A stretch of 64,000 nt of DNA from Bacteroidales bacterium. GTDB lineage: Bacteria; Bacteroidota; Bacteroidia; Bacteroidales; UBA4181. The notes beneath the pieces are model-generated. The model saw only the letters and a list, made by a program, of their open reading frames with translations. It did no database searches and had not been told where the DNA came from. The position numbers and the translations under genes were made by a program. Location: contig JAFWVY010000022.1 of assembly GCA_017523725.1 (NCBI GenBank), positions 1 to 64,000 of the forward strand, given 5' to 3'. Shown in pieces: positions 7,971-16,595 of this stretch; positions within the stretch are counted from its first letter, which is position 1, and each line of letters opens with the position of its first letter.

Positions 7971-9890
7971 ATGAGAATCATTATGAAACAAATAGTTATG
8001 ATGTCATGGCAGATTGCAGCGACAACTGCAGTGTGTCTCTTTTTCATGCAGGCCGCCGGTGCACAGACGCTGTCGGAAGATATGCATCTCGATCAGGTGG
8101 TGGTGACGGGTACCCGTGTGCCGGTGCTGCAGGAATCGCTGGCTACGCCGGTCACTGTCGTGGGGCGTGAAACCATTGAGCAAAGCGGTAATAATGCGCT
8201 GTTGCCGGTTCTTTCGCAGGAAGTTCCCGGATTGTTTGTCAACTCGAGGGGAATTCTCGGATATGGTGTCTCCGGAGGTGCGGCCGGCAACATCAGCATG
8301 CGTGGTGTGACCGGTGCTGACGGGCGGGTGCTGATGCTGATCGACGGTCATCCGCAGTACGCGCCGATTTATGGCCATCCCATCGCCGATGCCTATATCG
8401 CTGGCGATGCAGAGCGTGTGGAAGTGTCGCGGGGTGCCTCGTCGGTTCTCTATGGATCGAATGCTATGGGCGGTGCCATCAATATTATCACACGCCGGCC
8501 GCAGGAAGACGGCAACCAAGCGCACTTACGTGCCATGGCCGGCTCGTACGGGTCGCAGCAATACCAACTGACCGACAGCTACAAACAGGATCGTCTGACC
8601 GTATTCGGTGGCGCCAGCTACACGCGCACGGACGGCCACCGGCAGAATTCGGCGTTCGAATCGCTCAGCGCCATGGGCAAGGTCGGATACGAACTTTCCG
8701 ACACATGGCGCGTTTCCTCGCATGTCAACCTGGCCAAGTTCTACGCTGAGAATCCGGGTTCCGAGGCCAATCCGATGGTGGAAGGTTATGCCGATGTGCT
8801 GCGCGGCATGTCGGAGATTTCGCTCGACAACCGTTACGACCAGTTCTCCGGTTCTTTGAACCTGTTCTACAACTGGGGCAACCATTTCATCGATGACGGC
8901 CATAATGCGGTTAACCCGCCGCAGCCATATGTATTCCACTCCACCGACTACATGGGCGGTTTCAACTTGTACGAAGCGGCGCAGCTCTTCGAGGGCAACA
9001 CGCTGACGGCCGGCATGGACATGCTGTGGTATGGCGGCAATGCGTACCGCAATCCTGAGACCGAGGTTTATGCCGATCACAAGAAACTGTACGATGTCGC
9101 GGGCTACCTTTTCATGCAGCAGACTCTGCAGCGCCTGTCGCTGAATACCGGCGTGCGTCTGGATCATCACGAACTGTACGGTAATATATGGATCCCGCAG
9201 GCGGGCGTGTCGTACGGCATCAACGAGTCGTTCTATGTCAAGCTCTCGGCGACCAAAGGTTTCCGGACACCCAGTATGAAGGACCTCTACATGTTCCCGC
9301 CCCATAACGAGGAATTGGAGCCCGAGGAAAACTGGAATTATGATTTCACGATATCGAAATATTTCCTGGACAACCGGCTCAGCATGGAACTCGACCTGTT
9401 CTATGTCGACGGGGACAATATGGTGGAAAAGGTGATTGAAGACGGCAAGCCGAAGAACCGCAATGTCGTGGAATACACCAACAAAGGGGTGGACTACAGT
9501 TTCAAATACCGCATCAACAACAGCTGGATGCTGCATGGCAATTACAGCTATCTGCACATGGAAAAACCTATTGTAGGTTCACCGCGTAACCAAGGCTATT
9601 TCGGGCTGCAGTACAGGACGGACTGTCTGACAGTTTCATCCGGCGTACAGGTGTTCGACGACCTTTATCTGGTTACCGGCGCAAATCCGGTCTGCGAGCA
9701 TGCCGTTCTCTGGAACGCCCGCGTGGACTACAAATGGCGTCCGACGATCAATGTGTTCGTCAAGGGAGAGAATCTCCTGGCGCAGGAATATGCTACCATG
9801 GCCGAAACGGACATCACAAAAGTTTCCTTCGGTAGCCCTTTCCCGATGCCGCGTGCCACGTTCATGGCCGGTGTTTCTATCGATCTGTAG
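7971..9890 (+). CDS. TonB-dependent outer-membrane receptor
   Basis: The 639-residue product has a signal peptide (about 1-31, ending GAQ) and a short TonB-box-like segment (DQVVVTGTRV). A plug domain follows (about 40-165; NISMRGVTGADGRVLMLIDG, VEVSRGASSVLYGSNAMGGAINI), then a beta-barrel that ends in an aromatic/aliphatic C-terminus (VSIDL). It has no N-terminal carboxypeptidase-like extension and no SusD partner, which suggests a metal complex, siderophore or cobalamin-type ligand rather than a glycan. The in-frame extension back to 7806 overlaps the NikR-like gene and lies upstream of the putative promoter, so it is rejected. The adjacent regulator suggests control by a small ligand. Confidence 0.92.
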   Translation: MRIIMKQIVMMSWQIAATTAVCLFFMQAAGAQTLSEDMHLDQVVVTGTRVPVLQESLATPVTVVGRETIEQSGNNALLPVLSQEVPGLFVNSRGILGYGVSGGAAGNISMRGVTGADGRVLMLIDGHPQYAPIYGHPIADAYIAGDAERVEVSRGASSVLYGSNAMGGAINIITRRPQEDGNQAHLRAMAGSYGSQQYQLTDSYKQDRLTVFGGASYTRTDGHRQNSAFESLSAMGKVGYELSDTWRVSSHVNLAKFYAENPGSEANPMVEGYADVLRGMSEISLDNRYDQFSGSLNLFYNWGNHFIDDGHNAVNPPQPYVFHSTDYMGGFNLYEAAQLFEGNTLTAGMDMLWYGGNAYRNPETEVYADHKKLYDVAGYLFMQQTLQRLSLNTGVRLDHHELYGNIWIPQAGVSYGINESFYVKLSATKGFRTPSMKDLYMFPPHNEELEPEENWNYDFTISKYFLDNRLSMELDLFYVDGDNMVEKVIEDGKPKNRNVVEYTNKGVDYSFKYRINNSWMLHGNYSYLHMEKPIVGSPRNQGYFGLQYRTDCLTVSSGVQVFDDLYLVTGANPVCEHAVLWNARVDYKWRPTINVFVKGENLLAQEYATMAETDITKVSFGSPFPMPRATFMAGVSIDL

Positions 9891-9911
9891 TGTAGTCGAA
9901 GTCCCTTTCGG

Positions 9912-11180
9912 CTATGCAGTGGCATGCCGGCGGGGGAAAAAGATGGCGAAAGCCATGGCGACAGCCAGCATATAGACGGCGAAGACGGTCCACGAGACCT
10001 GCCAGCCGTGCATCACCCGGGGCCAGTCAATGGCCCCGGCGTCTATACCGGCCTTGTGTGCATTGACATAGTGGTTGACGACCTTTTGGGCGGCAAATGA
10101 TCCGATGGTTGCTCCTAAACCGTTGGTAAACAACATAAAGAGTCCCTGTGCACTGGCGCGGATACTGTGGTCGGCCTCCTGGTTGACAAACAGCGATCCG
10201 GCGATGTTGAAGAAATTGAAGGCAATGCCGTAAATAACCATGGACATCACCAGCCACCAGCATCCCGGCCCAGGATTTCCGGTCGCGAAGAATGCGAAGC
10301 GCAGCGTCCAGGCAATCAACGCTATCAGCAGCACGGCCTTGATGCCGAACCGTTTCAGGAAAAACGGAACCAGCAGAATGCAAAACAATTCCGAGATCTG
10401 CGACAGCGAAATAAGGATGTTGGCATGCTGTACGCCGAAGGTGTCTCGATAGGCGTCGATGTGCCCGAAATCGGCGATGAAGGGATTGGCGAATCCGTTT
10501 GAAATCTGCAGAGCCATGCCCAGCAGCAGCGACAGCGCGAAGAATATGGCCATTTCCTTGCGCCGCAGCAGTTGCAGTGTCTGCCGGCTGAAGGGCTGGA
10601 CGTGCGACGGGCGGGCCGGTGTCCGGATGAGGCATCCTACGTAAACAGCCTGAGCCAGACCGAGTCCGGCCGCCATGACGTATTGAAGTGATGAACTTTG
10701 CCAGCCGATCAGATCGACTGCCCACATGGCCAGGATGAAACCGGCGGTCCCCCACATGCGGATGGCTGGGAAGTCTTTCGCCGGATCTTTCCCCTCTTGT
10801 TCCAGGGTGCCGTACGATACGGCATTGGACAGGGAAATGGTCGGGAAATAGAATACCATGGCTGTGAAATAAAGCGTAATCATCGGCGCGAAGGTGGCGG
10901 ATGTCCCCGCCGTCTGGCCGTACAGTCCGAGCGAAAGCATAGCCATCGCAGAGCAGATATGGCAGAAGACCAGCAATTTCTGTGCGGAGATGAGCCGGTC
11001 GGCGGCATAGCCGATAAGGGCCGGCATAAACAGAGACACAAATCCCTGTGCCGCATAGAAGTAGCCTATGCGGTCGCCCAAGCCGCACTGGCTTAGATAA
11101 CGTCCCTGAGATGTGAGGTAGCTTCCCCATATTCCGAACTGTAAAAGATACAGCCCGATAAGTCTCGCCTTGGTATTCAT
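9912..11180 (-). CDS. Nucleoside:H+ symporter-family MFS transporter (NupG-like)
   Basis: This 422-residue protein has about twelve hydrophobic segments with the two-times-six pattern of the major facilitator superfamily. The N-terminus (LIGLYLLQFGIWGSYLTSQG) and the IRMWGTAGFI block resemble the nucleoside:proton symporter group, in which an RxWGTxGxI motif is conserved. It would act in the inner membrane; nucleoside uptake is the family expectation, not shown. It converges with the receptor gene (21-base gap without an evident terminator) and has its own -7 box upstream. Confidence 0.85.
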   Translation of the reverse strand: MNTKARLIGLYLLQFGIWGSYLTSQGRYLSQCGLGDRIGYFYAAQGFVSLFMPALIGYAADRLISAQKLLVFCHICSAMAMLSLGLYGQTAGTSATFAPMITLYFTAMVFYFPTISLSNAVSYGTLEQEGKDPAKDFPAIRMWGTAGFILAMWAVDLIGWQSSSLQYVMAAGLGLAQAVYVGCLIRTPARPSHVQPFSRQTLQLLRRKEMAIFFALSLLLGMALQISNGFANPFIADFGHIDAYRDTFGVQHANILISLSQISELFCILLVPFFLKRFGIKAVLLIALIAWTLRFAFFATGNPGPGCWWLVMSMVIYGIAFNFFNIAGSLFVNQEADHSIRASAQGLFMLFTNGLGATIGSFAAQKVVNHYVNAHKAGIDAGAIDWPRVMHGWQVSWTVFAVYMLAVAMAFAIFFPRRHATA

Positions 11181-11197
11181 GTGACAGTAAATGCCTG

Positions 11198-11205
11198 CAA
11201 AGGTA
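11198..11205 (-). promoter_or_regulatory. Putative -7 box (TACCTTTG) for the MFS gene
   Basis: An exact TAnnTTTG match on the minus strand, 18 bases before the MFS start codon. Confidence 0.6.
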
Positions 11206-11246
11206 ACATTTATTATACGTTCTCATCCGAGACATTCGGCTCCGCT

Positions 11247-13340
11247 CTAGAATTTACGGATGATCTGGCAACGGACTTCGTCCCGGATGTGACCGTCCAA
11301 GGCATTGAGTCCGCTGCCGATACCCGGTTGCCGGTACCGGGTCCAGGCGTACTTGCAGCGTAGACTCCACTGTCGTTCCACGGTGTATCTGAACATGAGG
11401 GCGGTGTGCCAGCCGCAGCGGTAGTACATGCCGGACGAAAATCCGTACAGCATGTCTTTTTCGGACAGATAAACACTGCTCTGGTAATCGTCGGTACGGA
11501 AGAAGGCTGCCTGCGCATAGCATTGCAACCGCTCCTGCCACAGCAAGATTGTGGCATTCTGGGCCAGGATGAATCCGTTCGACCCGGCCGACTCTTTCCG
11601 ATAGTGTTTGCCTGCTATCTGTGTCTGAAGTGTCAGCCTGGCGGAGGGGACCCATTGGAAACGACACCGGATTTCCTGTTGCCGGACGGATGTGATGCGT
11701 TGGTCCACCGGGCTGCCGGTCCGGTTGACATCCCGTGTCCGCCAGAGCCATTGCAGGGAAAGACTGTTCCGGCGCGATGCCGTGTATTGCATCCGGAGGG
11801 CATAGCGTCGTGCGGAGGACGGAGCGTCAGTGCCGTATTTGAGCCAGGGCATCCTGGCAAGGTCGGCGTAGCCGGACCAGGTCCAACGGCCGGGACCTGG
11901 CAGACTGAATCCCAGATGCCAGCCGTTTTCGTTGGCGACAGACGATGAGGCTCCGGCGGATGTGCCGTACCGAGTATGATAATCGCGGTCGTACCGGCGG
12001 TAGATCATATAGACACAGGCATTACCGGGCCAGAGCCACTGCATGCCGGCTGTCAGCGCCCATGCACCGTTGCCGCTGCGTGCCGTCTCGCCGAATCCCA
12101 GCATCCCGCGCCAGGTGAAACGGAAATCGGCGCCCAGGTTGTATCCGCCGGTTCCACGGTCGGCGAAGAGCCGGTAAGGTTGCACTTCCGGCAGGAACGG
12201 CCGGTCGAAGCGGTATTGCATCCATGTGACGCCGAGGACGCAGTCCGGGACGCGCCATTGCAGGTGTGCGCCTGTCACGGTCTCCCGGACTTGCCGTCTG
12301 TGCGTTTCCTCGCCGGCCGTACGGTGCAATCCTCCGGTCAGGAACGAGGTGAAATAACTGTCGTTTCCCAGTGTGTCCTGCCTGACCAGCCGGGCATCGA
12401 GCGCTGTCCGCGCGTACCATCCGCTCCAGGTCCAGTGCCCCCGGTCGAGCGTACATCCGATGCCGTTCAGGAATCCGGATTCACCGGTCGAGGTGTAAGG
12501 CCGCAGACCGGAGGCCTGACGTTTGGCTGCCGTTGAGAGGGTGGAAATTCCGGCCGAAAAAGCATTGCCGGCAATCAGACCCTGTCCCCAGTCCATTTTG
12601 AAATGGCCCAGCACGATTTTCCGAATGAGGCCTTCTCCTTGGTATGCGAGCGATCCGGCATAGCTGTCAGCGCCATGATGTCCGCCGGTGAAGAACGGTT
12701 CGCCGGCATCCTTGTCCGCCCCGATGTGCAGTTGCCAGCGGCTTCTCCAAGTATAGTCCGCCTTCAGTGTCAGGGTATATGGGTCTCCGAGATAGCGGTT
12801 CGCGGCACTGTCTGGCAGCATGAAGCCTTTGACCGGTTGCAGCTGCCGTCGGGCTGTGGCCACCACTTCTCCTTTGCCTCTCTTGCCGCGCGGGGCATTG
12901 CCGCCGCCGCTGTCCGCCGTCGTGACGAAATACTGCAACCAGCGGGCTGTTTCCTCATCAAATCCGAGGATGTAGGGAATCTCATAGACGGAAGCGATGC
13001 GGCCATGCTCTTTCCGGTAGTGCAACAGACTTTTTATTTGGAAAGAAGAAAGCCAGACAATCCGTTCCAGATCTGCCATGTCGCCCCGGTTCAGATTGAC
13101 AGGATGGTCGTAAAGCGCTTTGGCGATGGCCAGCGATTCCAGATAATATCGTGTCATGGATTCCTCGTCAGGTTCTTCCTGTGCATCGATATCCGCATCG
13201 GTCTGTTGGGCAAGCCACTGTTCCACGGCTTCAAACCCTTCCTTCGAAGACAAACTTGGATTATTCGCAGCAGCAAATGACAGTAATCCGAATCCGCCAA
13301 GCGCCAGTACGGCGTACAGATGTTTCACCATGCTTTGCAT
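11247..13340 (-). CDS. Helix-hairpin-helix / outer-membrane beta-barrel fusion protein
   Basis: From ATG13340 the product is 697 residues with a signal peptide (about 1-26). Residues 80-139 form a ComEA-like helix-hairpin-helix region (PVNLNRGDMADLERI ... GFDEETARWL). The remaining 550 residues show alternating polar and hydrophobic strands, many Trp/Tyr/Arg, repeated WxW and YxxRxxxD patterns, and a C-terminal Phe, as expected of an outer-membrane barrel. Such proteins recur in Bacteroidetes, but I know of no established role. Periplasmic HHH domains can bind DNA, so DNA or nucleotide-related transport is one hypothesis. The start overlaps the upstream gene's end by 16 bases, so translational coupling is likely. 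ATG13331 is an alternative; longer frames lie wholly in the upstream gene. Confidence 0.75.
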   Translation of the reverse strand: MQSMVKHLYAVLALGGFGLLSFAAANNPSLSSKEGFEAVEQWLAQQTDADIDAQEEPDEESMTRYYLESLAIAKALYDHPVNLNRGDMADLERIVWLSSFQIKSLLHYRKEHGRIASVYEIPYILGFDEETARWLQYFVTTADSGGGNAPRGKRGKGEVVATARRQLQPVKGFMLPDSAANRYLGDPYTLTLKADYTWRSRWQLHIGADKDAGEPFFTGGHHGADSYAGSLAYQGEGLIRKIVLGHFKMDWGQGLIAGNAFSAGISTLSTAAKRQASGLRPYTSTGESGFLNGIGCTLDRGHWTWSGWYARTALDARLVRQDTLGNDSYFTSFLTGGLHRTAGEETHRRQVRETVTGAHLQWRVPDCVLGVTWMQYRFDRPFLPEVQPYRLFADRGTGGYNLGADFRFTWRGMLGFGETARSGNGAWALTAGMQWLWPGNACVYMIYRRYDRDYHTRYGTSAGASSSVANENGWHLGFSLPGPGRWTWSGYADLARMPWLKYGTDAPSSARRYALRMQYTASRRNSLSLQWLWRTRDVNRTGSPVDQRITSVRQQEIRCRFQWVPSARLTLQTQIAGKHYRKESAGSNGFILAQNATILLWQERLQCYAQAAFFRTDDYQSSVYLSEKDMLYGFSSGMYYRCGWHTALMFRYTVERQWSLRCKYAWTRYRQPGIGSGLNALDGHIRDEVRCQIIRKF

Positions 13341-14167
13341 AATGTAAAGGATGTGTGTTGTCCCAGGTAGTTGTGCGACATGGATGCCATGTCCAGCCGC
13401 CATCCGGCGTGACGGAAGGTACATCCCAGGCTGAATGCCGCCGTCTCGTCGCAGACGATGCCGCAGCGCAGCGTCAGCAGGTTGGAAGGCTGATATTCAA
13501 AGCCGGCATGGCATGTGCCGCGCCGGACACGTTCGTCGTACCGGCACCATTCGGCGACACACAGTGTTTGTCCGGACAGCCGGTAGCCGCAACCGATGCG
13601 GTATCGGACGTGACGGCAGCTCTGCGGCAGTACAGTGCGGTCGTCGAGAGTCAGACGGGAGGCAAGGAATCCGAAAACCAGCGTTTCCGTCGGATGCCAT
13701 TGCAGGGCCAGCGCGCCTGACAGATGCCAGGTGTTCCGTCCTTCGTCAGAACCGGCATGTGCCATATCCCAGCGGATACCGGCCGGCATTTTCGGCAACA
13801 GGCGGCATGCCCATGCAAGACCGAGTTCTGTTTCGTGATACAGAGGATATCCGAAGTGTTGCATCCGGATGGCGGCGACCCATCTTACCGGTGCTCCGCG
13901 CGGCCGATACGGCACGATGGCAAAGGCTTCGCGGACGGCTATCTCGCGGATGCCGAATCCATTATGATATCCAATCCCCACACTTGCAGATGTCTGTTCC
14001 GGTAATGCTGCGATGCCCGCACAGGCGGTGGCCGCATCGTCCAGTACGGTCACCACTGCGCCCATACCCATCGAGCGGGCGGACAGGAAGATGGTTTCGG
14101 CCACGAGCGGAGAATACAGGCCGTTTATCAGGCAGAAGACTGCCAGAAGCAAGCGTGTGGAAGGCAT
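13325..14167 (-). CDS. PorV/FadL-like predicted outer-membrane protein of unknown function
   Basis: This 280-residue protein has a signal peptide (about 1-23). The N-terminal segment ARSMGMGAVVTVLDDAATACAGIAAL matches in style the 'NPA/N' entry of PorV- and FadL-type barrels, where an early Gly-Met-Gly and a DD-A-A-N/G pattern is common. The rest alternates strand-like stretches rich in Arg, Cys, Tyr and Trp; seven or more cysteines is unusual for a Bacteroidales barrel. It overlaps the HHH-barrel gene and probably forms one transcription unit with it. The two proteins may act together in the outer membrane; that is inference. Confidence 0.65.
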   Translation of the reverse strand: MPSTRLLLAVFCLINGLYSPLVAETIFLSARSMGMGAVVTVLDDAATACAGIAALPEQTSASVGIGYHNGFGIREIAVREAFAIVPYRPRGAPVRWVAAIRMQHFGYPLYHETELGLAWACRLLPKMPAGIRWDMAHAGSDEGRNTWHLSGALALQWHPTETLVFGFLASRLTLDDRTVLPQSCRHVRYRIGCGYRLSGQTLCVAEWCRYDERVRRGTCHAGFEYQPSNLLTLRCGIVCDETAAFSLGCTFRHAGWRLDMASMSHNYLGQHTSFTLCKAW

Positions 14168-14196
14168 AGTTGATAGTCCGTGATATAAATGTATCG

Positions 14197-14204
14197 CAAA
14201 TATA
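14197..14204 (-). promoter_or_regulatory. Putative -7 box (TATATTTG) for the outer-membrane pair
   Basis: An exact TAnnTTTG match on the minus strand, 30 bases before ATG14167. It lies divergent from the ruvX promoter. Confidence 0.55.
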
Positions 14205-14244
14205 ATACTAATCCGAAAAACTTATGCCGATTGAGGCAAAAATC

Positions 14245-14274
14245 TTGGATGCGCTGTTTTTTTTACTATTTTTG
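14245..14274 (+). promoter_or_regulatory. Putative promoter of the ruvX operon
   Basis: TATTTTTG (14267-14274) lies 18 bases after TTGG (14245-14248). Transcription would start near 14281, which rules out the upstream ATG at 14224 and supports the GTG start at 14299. Confidence 0.6.
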
Positions 14275-14298
14275 TTCATCCTATACCTCTGTATCTAC

Positions 14299-14781
14299 GT
14301 GGGAAGAATCATCGCCATCGATTACGGAAAGAAACGCACAGGACTGGCTGTCACGGATGAGCAGCAGCGCATTGCGACGCCCCTGGACACGGTGCCGACT
14401 GCAAGTCTGGTGTCGTACCTGGTCAGCTACATGTCCCGTGAACCGGTCGAAGCCATGGTGATAGGCTGGCCGGTCCAGTTAGACGGCACGCCGTCTGAGA
14501 CGCAGAAACAGTATGTGGAGCCGGCTATCCGGCAATTGCGCAAAATCTTTCCCGATATCCGTCTGGAAACGATGGACGAGCGGTTCACCTCCAAAATGGC
14601 TTTCCAGAGTATGATTGACGGAGGTCTGCGCAAGAAGGACCGGCGGGACAAAGGCACCATTGACCGGGTCAGTGCCGTCATCCTGCTGCAATCGTATCTG
14701 ATCCGGCAACAAATGGAGGCTGAACGCACCGCCGCACAGTCGGAAAACAGGACCGCCGCCTCCGCATCCTTTCTGATATGA
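14299..14781 (+). CDS. ruvX: RuvX/YqgF Holliday-junction resolvase-like nuclease
   Basis: From GTG14299 the product is 160 residues and begins directly with the family's first strand, [20 protein letters not shown], where RuvX proteins normally start. The RNase H-like fold carries Asp8 in IAIDYG and later motifs ERFTSK and [14 protein letters not shown]. Family members act in 16S rRNA 5' end maturation and may resolve junctions. The open frame continues upstream to ATG14224, adding a hydrophobic stretch that looks like a membrane helix, but the likely promoter lies in that extension. The stop overlaps the def start (ATGA), so coupling is likely. Confidence 0.9.
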   Translation: MGRIIAIDYGKKRTGLAVTDEQQRIATPLDTVPTASLVSYLVSYMSREPVEAMVIGWPVQLDGTPSETQKQYVEPAIRQLRKIFPDIRLETMDERFTSKMAFQSMIDGGLRKKDRRDKGTIDRVSAVILLQSYLIRQQMEAERTAAQSENRTAASASFLI

Positions 14782-15332
14782 CACTTCCTATTTATTTGTA
14801 TGGATGGCCGCTGCTGCGCAAGCCCTCCGAAGACATCACCCCGGATTATCCGGGGCTCCAGACATTGATTGCCGACATGTTCGAAACCATGTACAAGGCG
14901 GACGGCGTCGGCCTGGCAGGTCCCCAGATCGGCCGGAACATCCGGATTTTCGTCGTGGACGCTTCACCGCTTGACGAGGACGATCCGTCGCTTGCGGGTT
15001 TCAAGAGAACGTTCATCAATGCGCATATCACGGAACGTGGCGGCGAACCTTTCCTGTACAATGAAGGCTGCCTCAGCCTGCCAGGTATCCATGAGGATGT
15101 GAGCCGGCCGTCCTGGATTGAGATGACATACCGCGATGAGAATTTTGTGGAGCACCACGAACGTTTCGAGGGCTATGCCGCACGGGTCATCCAGCACGAA
15201 TATGACCACCTCGACGGTAAACTGTTCATAGACTATGTCTCGCCGCTCCGGCGGAAACTGCTGCTGCCCAAACTGACCATGATGGCCAAAGGAAAGGCCC
15301 GCACTTCATACAAAATCAAACGGATGAAATAA
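14778..15332 (+). CDS. def: Peptide deformylase
   Basis: This 184-residue metalloenzyme removes the formyl group from the N-terminal methionine of new proteins in the cytoplasm. All three signatures are present: motif [11 protein letters not shown], motif [10 protein letters not shown] (Cys metal ligand) and motif [11 protein letters not shown] (two His ligands and the catalytic Glu). Length is typical. It overlaps ruvX by four bases and is followed after five bases by lysA, so the three probably share one mRNA. Confidence 0.97.
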   Translation: MTLPIYLYGWPLLRKPSEDITPDYPGLQTLIADMFETMYKADGVGLAGPQIGRNIRIFVVDASPLDEDDPSLAGFKRTFINAHITERGGEPFLYNEGCLSLPGIHEDVSRPSWIEMTYRDENFVEHHERFEGYAARVIQHEYDHLDGKLFIDYVSPLRRKLLLPKLTMMAKGKARTSYKIKRMK

Positions 15333-15337
15333 AACAC

Positions 15338-16567
15338 ATGGAACTGATCAATCACAGATACTGCATTGACGGCGTGGATGTGCTGGACCTGGCGTCCCGC
15401 TATCCGTCGCCGCTTTTCGTTTACAGCGCCGCCACCATCGAACGGCAGTACCGGCGTCTGTCCGATGCTTTCGCCGCTACCCGCATCCGGCTCAACTATG
15501 CCTGCAAGGCGCTTCAGAACATCAATATCCTGCGGATCCTGTGCAGGGCGGGTGCCGGACTGGATGCAGTCTCCGTCCAGGAGGTCCGCATGGGATTGTT
15601 GGCCGGTTTCCCGCCGGAGCGCATCGTGTTTACGCCGAGCGGCGTCTGCATGGAGGAACTGGAAGAGGCGGTCTCGCTCGGGGTGCATGTCACGCTGGAC
15701 AGTCTGTCGCTCATCGAGAAATTCGGTCTGCGCTACGGAACGCAGGTGCCGGTCTTCATCCGGATCAATCCCCACGTGATGGGCGGTGGCCACCTGAAGA
15801 TTTCCACCGGTCACAAGGGCTCCAAGTTCGGTATTTCGTATGAGCAGACTGCCGAGATTCTTGAACTGGTCCGACGTTACGGTATCCAGGTGGAAGGACT
15901 CCACATGCATACGGGCTCTGATATTCTCGATTTGAATGCATTCTTCGCGAGTGCCGACATCATGTTCCGGACGGCCGCGCAGTTTCCTTCGCTCAGGTTC
16001 ATCGACATGGGCAGTGGTTTCAAGGTGCCCTATAAGCCGGACGACTATCAGACGGACATCGTACAGCTTGGCGCGCAGCTGTCCGCCAAGTTCAATGCTT
16101 TCTGCCAGGACTACGGCCGGGAACTGACGCTCATTTTCGAACCAGGCAAATTCATGGTCAGCGAGGCCGGCTATTTCCTCACAAAAGTCAATGTGGTGAA
16201 ACAGACGCCTATAACAACTTTTGCCGGTATCAACACGGGGTTGAACCATCTGATCCGCCCCATGTTCTACGATGCATACCACCATATCGTGAACGCCTCG
16301 AATCCGGAAGGGGAAGTGAAGAACTATTCGGTGGTGGGCTATATCTGCGAAACCGATACCTTCGCATGGGAACGTCCGCTGCCGGAAATCCGGGAAGGGG
16401 ACTGCCTGGTGTTTCAGAACGCCGGTGCCTACTGTTTTTCCATGGCTTCGAACTACAATGCGCGCCTCCGGCCGGCCGAGGTGCTTGTGCGCGACGGCCG
16501 GGACTTCCTGATCAGGGAGCCGGAGGTCTTCGACGACTTGATGCGTCATCAGATAGATCTGGGATAA
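15338..16567 (+). CDS. lysA: Diaminopimelate decarboxylase
   Basis: This 409-residue PLP-dependent fold-III enzyme makes L-lysine from meso-diaminopimelate. The PLP lysine is Lys57 in NYACKAL. Other family blocks are the glycine-rich phosphate-binding region (DMGSGF), the arginine region EPGKFMV and the CETDTFA motif, which supplies the partner-subunit cysteine. Carboxynorspermidine decarboxylases share the fold; the length and CET motif favour LysA. It lies five bases after def. A 28-base gap without a clear terminator separates it from the esterase gene. Confidence 0.92.
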   Translation: MELINHRYCIDGVDVLDLASRYPSPLFVYSAATIERQYRRLSDAFAATRIRLNYACKALQNINILRILCRAGAGLDAVSVQEVRMGLLAGFPPERIVFTPSGVCMEELEEAVSLGVHVTLDSLSLIEKFGLRYGTQVPVFIRINPHVMGGGHLKISTGHKGSKFGISYEQTAEILELVRRYGIQVEGLHMHTGSDILDLNAFFASADIMFRTAAQFPSLRFIDMGSGFKVPYKPDDYQTDIVQLGAQLSAKFNAFCQDYGRELTLIFEPGKFMVSEAGYFLTKVNVVKQTPITTFAGINTGLNHLIRPMFYDAYHHIVNASNPEGEVKNYSVVGYICETDTFAWERPLPEIREGDCLVFQNAGAYCFSMASNYNARLRPAEVLVRDGRDFLIREPEVFDDLMRHQIDLG

Positions 16568-16595
16568 TCATTACATTACATAACAACCGAATAAC

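Noticed and set aside
12022-12536. Several 140-190 codon frames on both strands inside the HHH-barrel gene
   Set aside because: They are GC-rich shadows without family motifs or start signals, while the main frame has a signal peptide and strand pattern.
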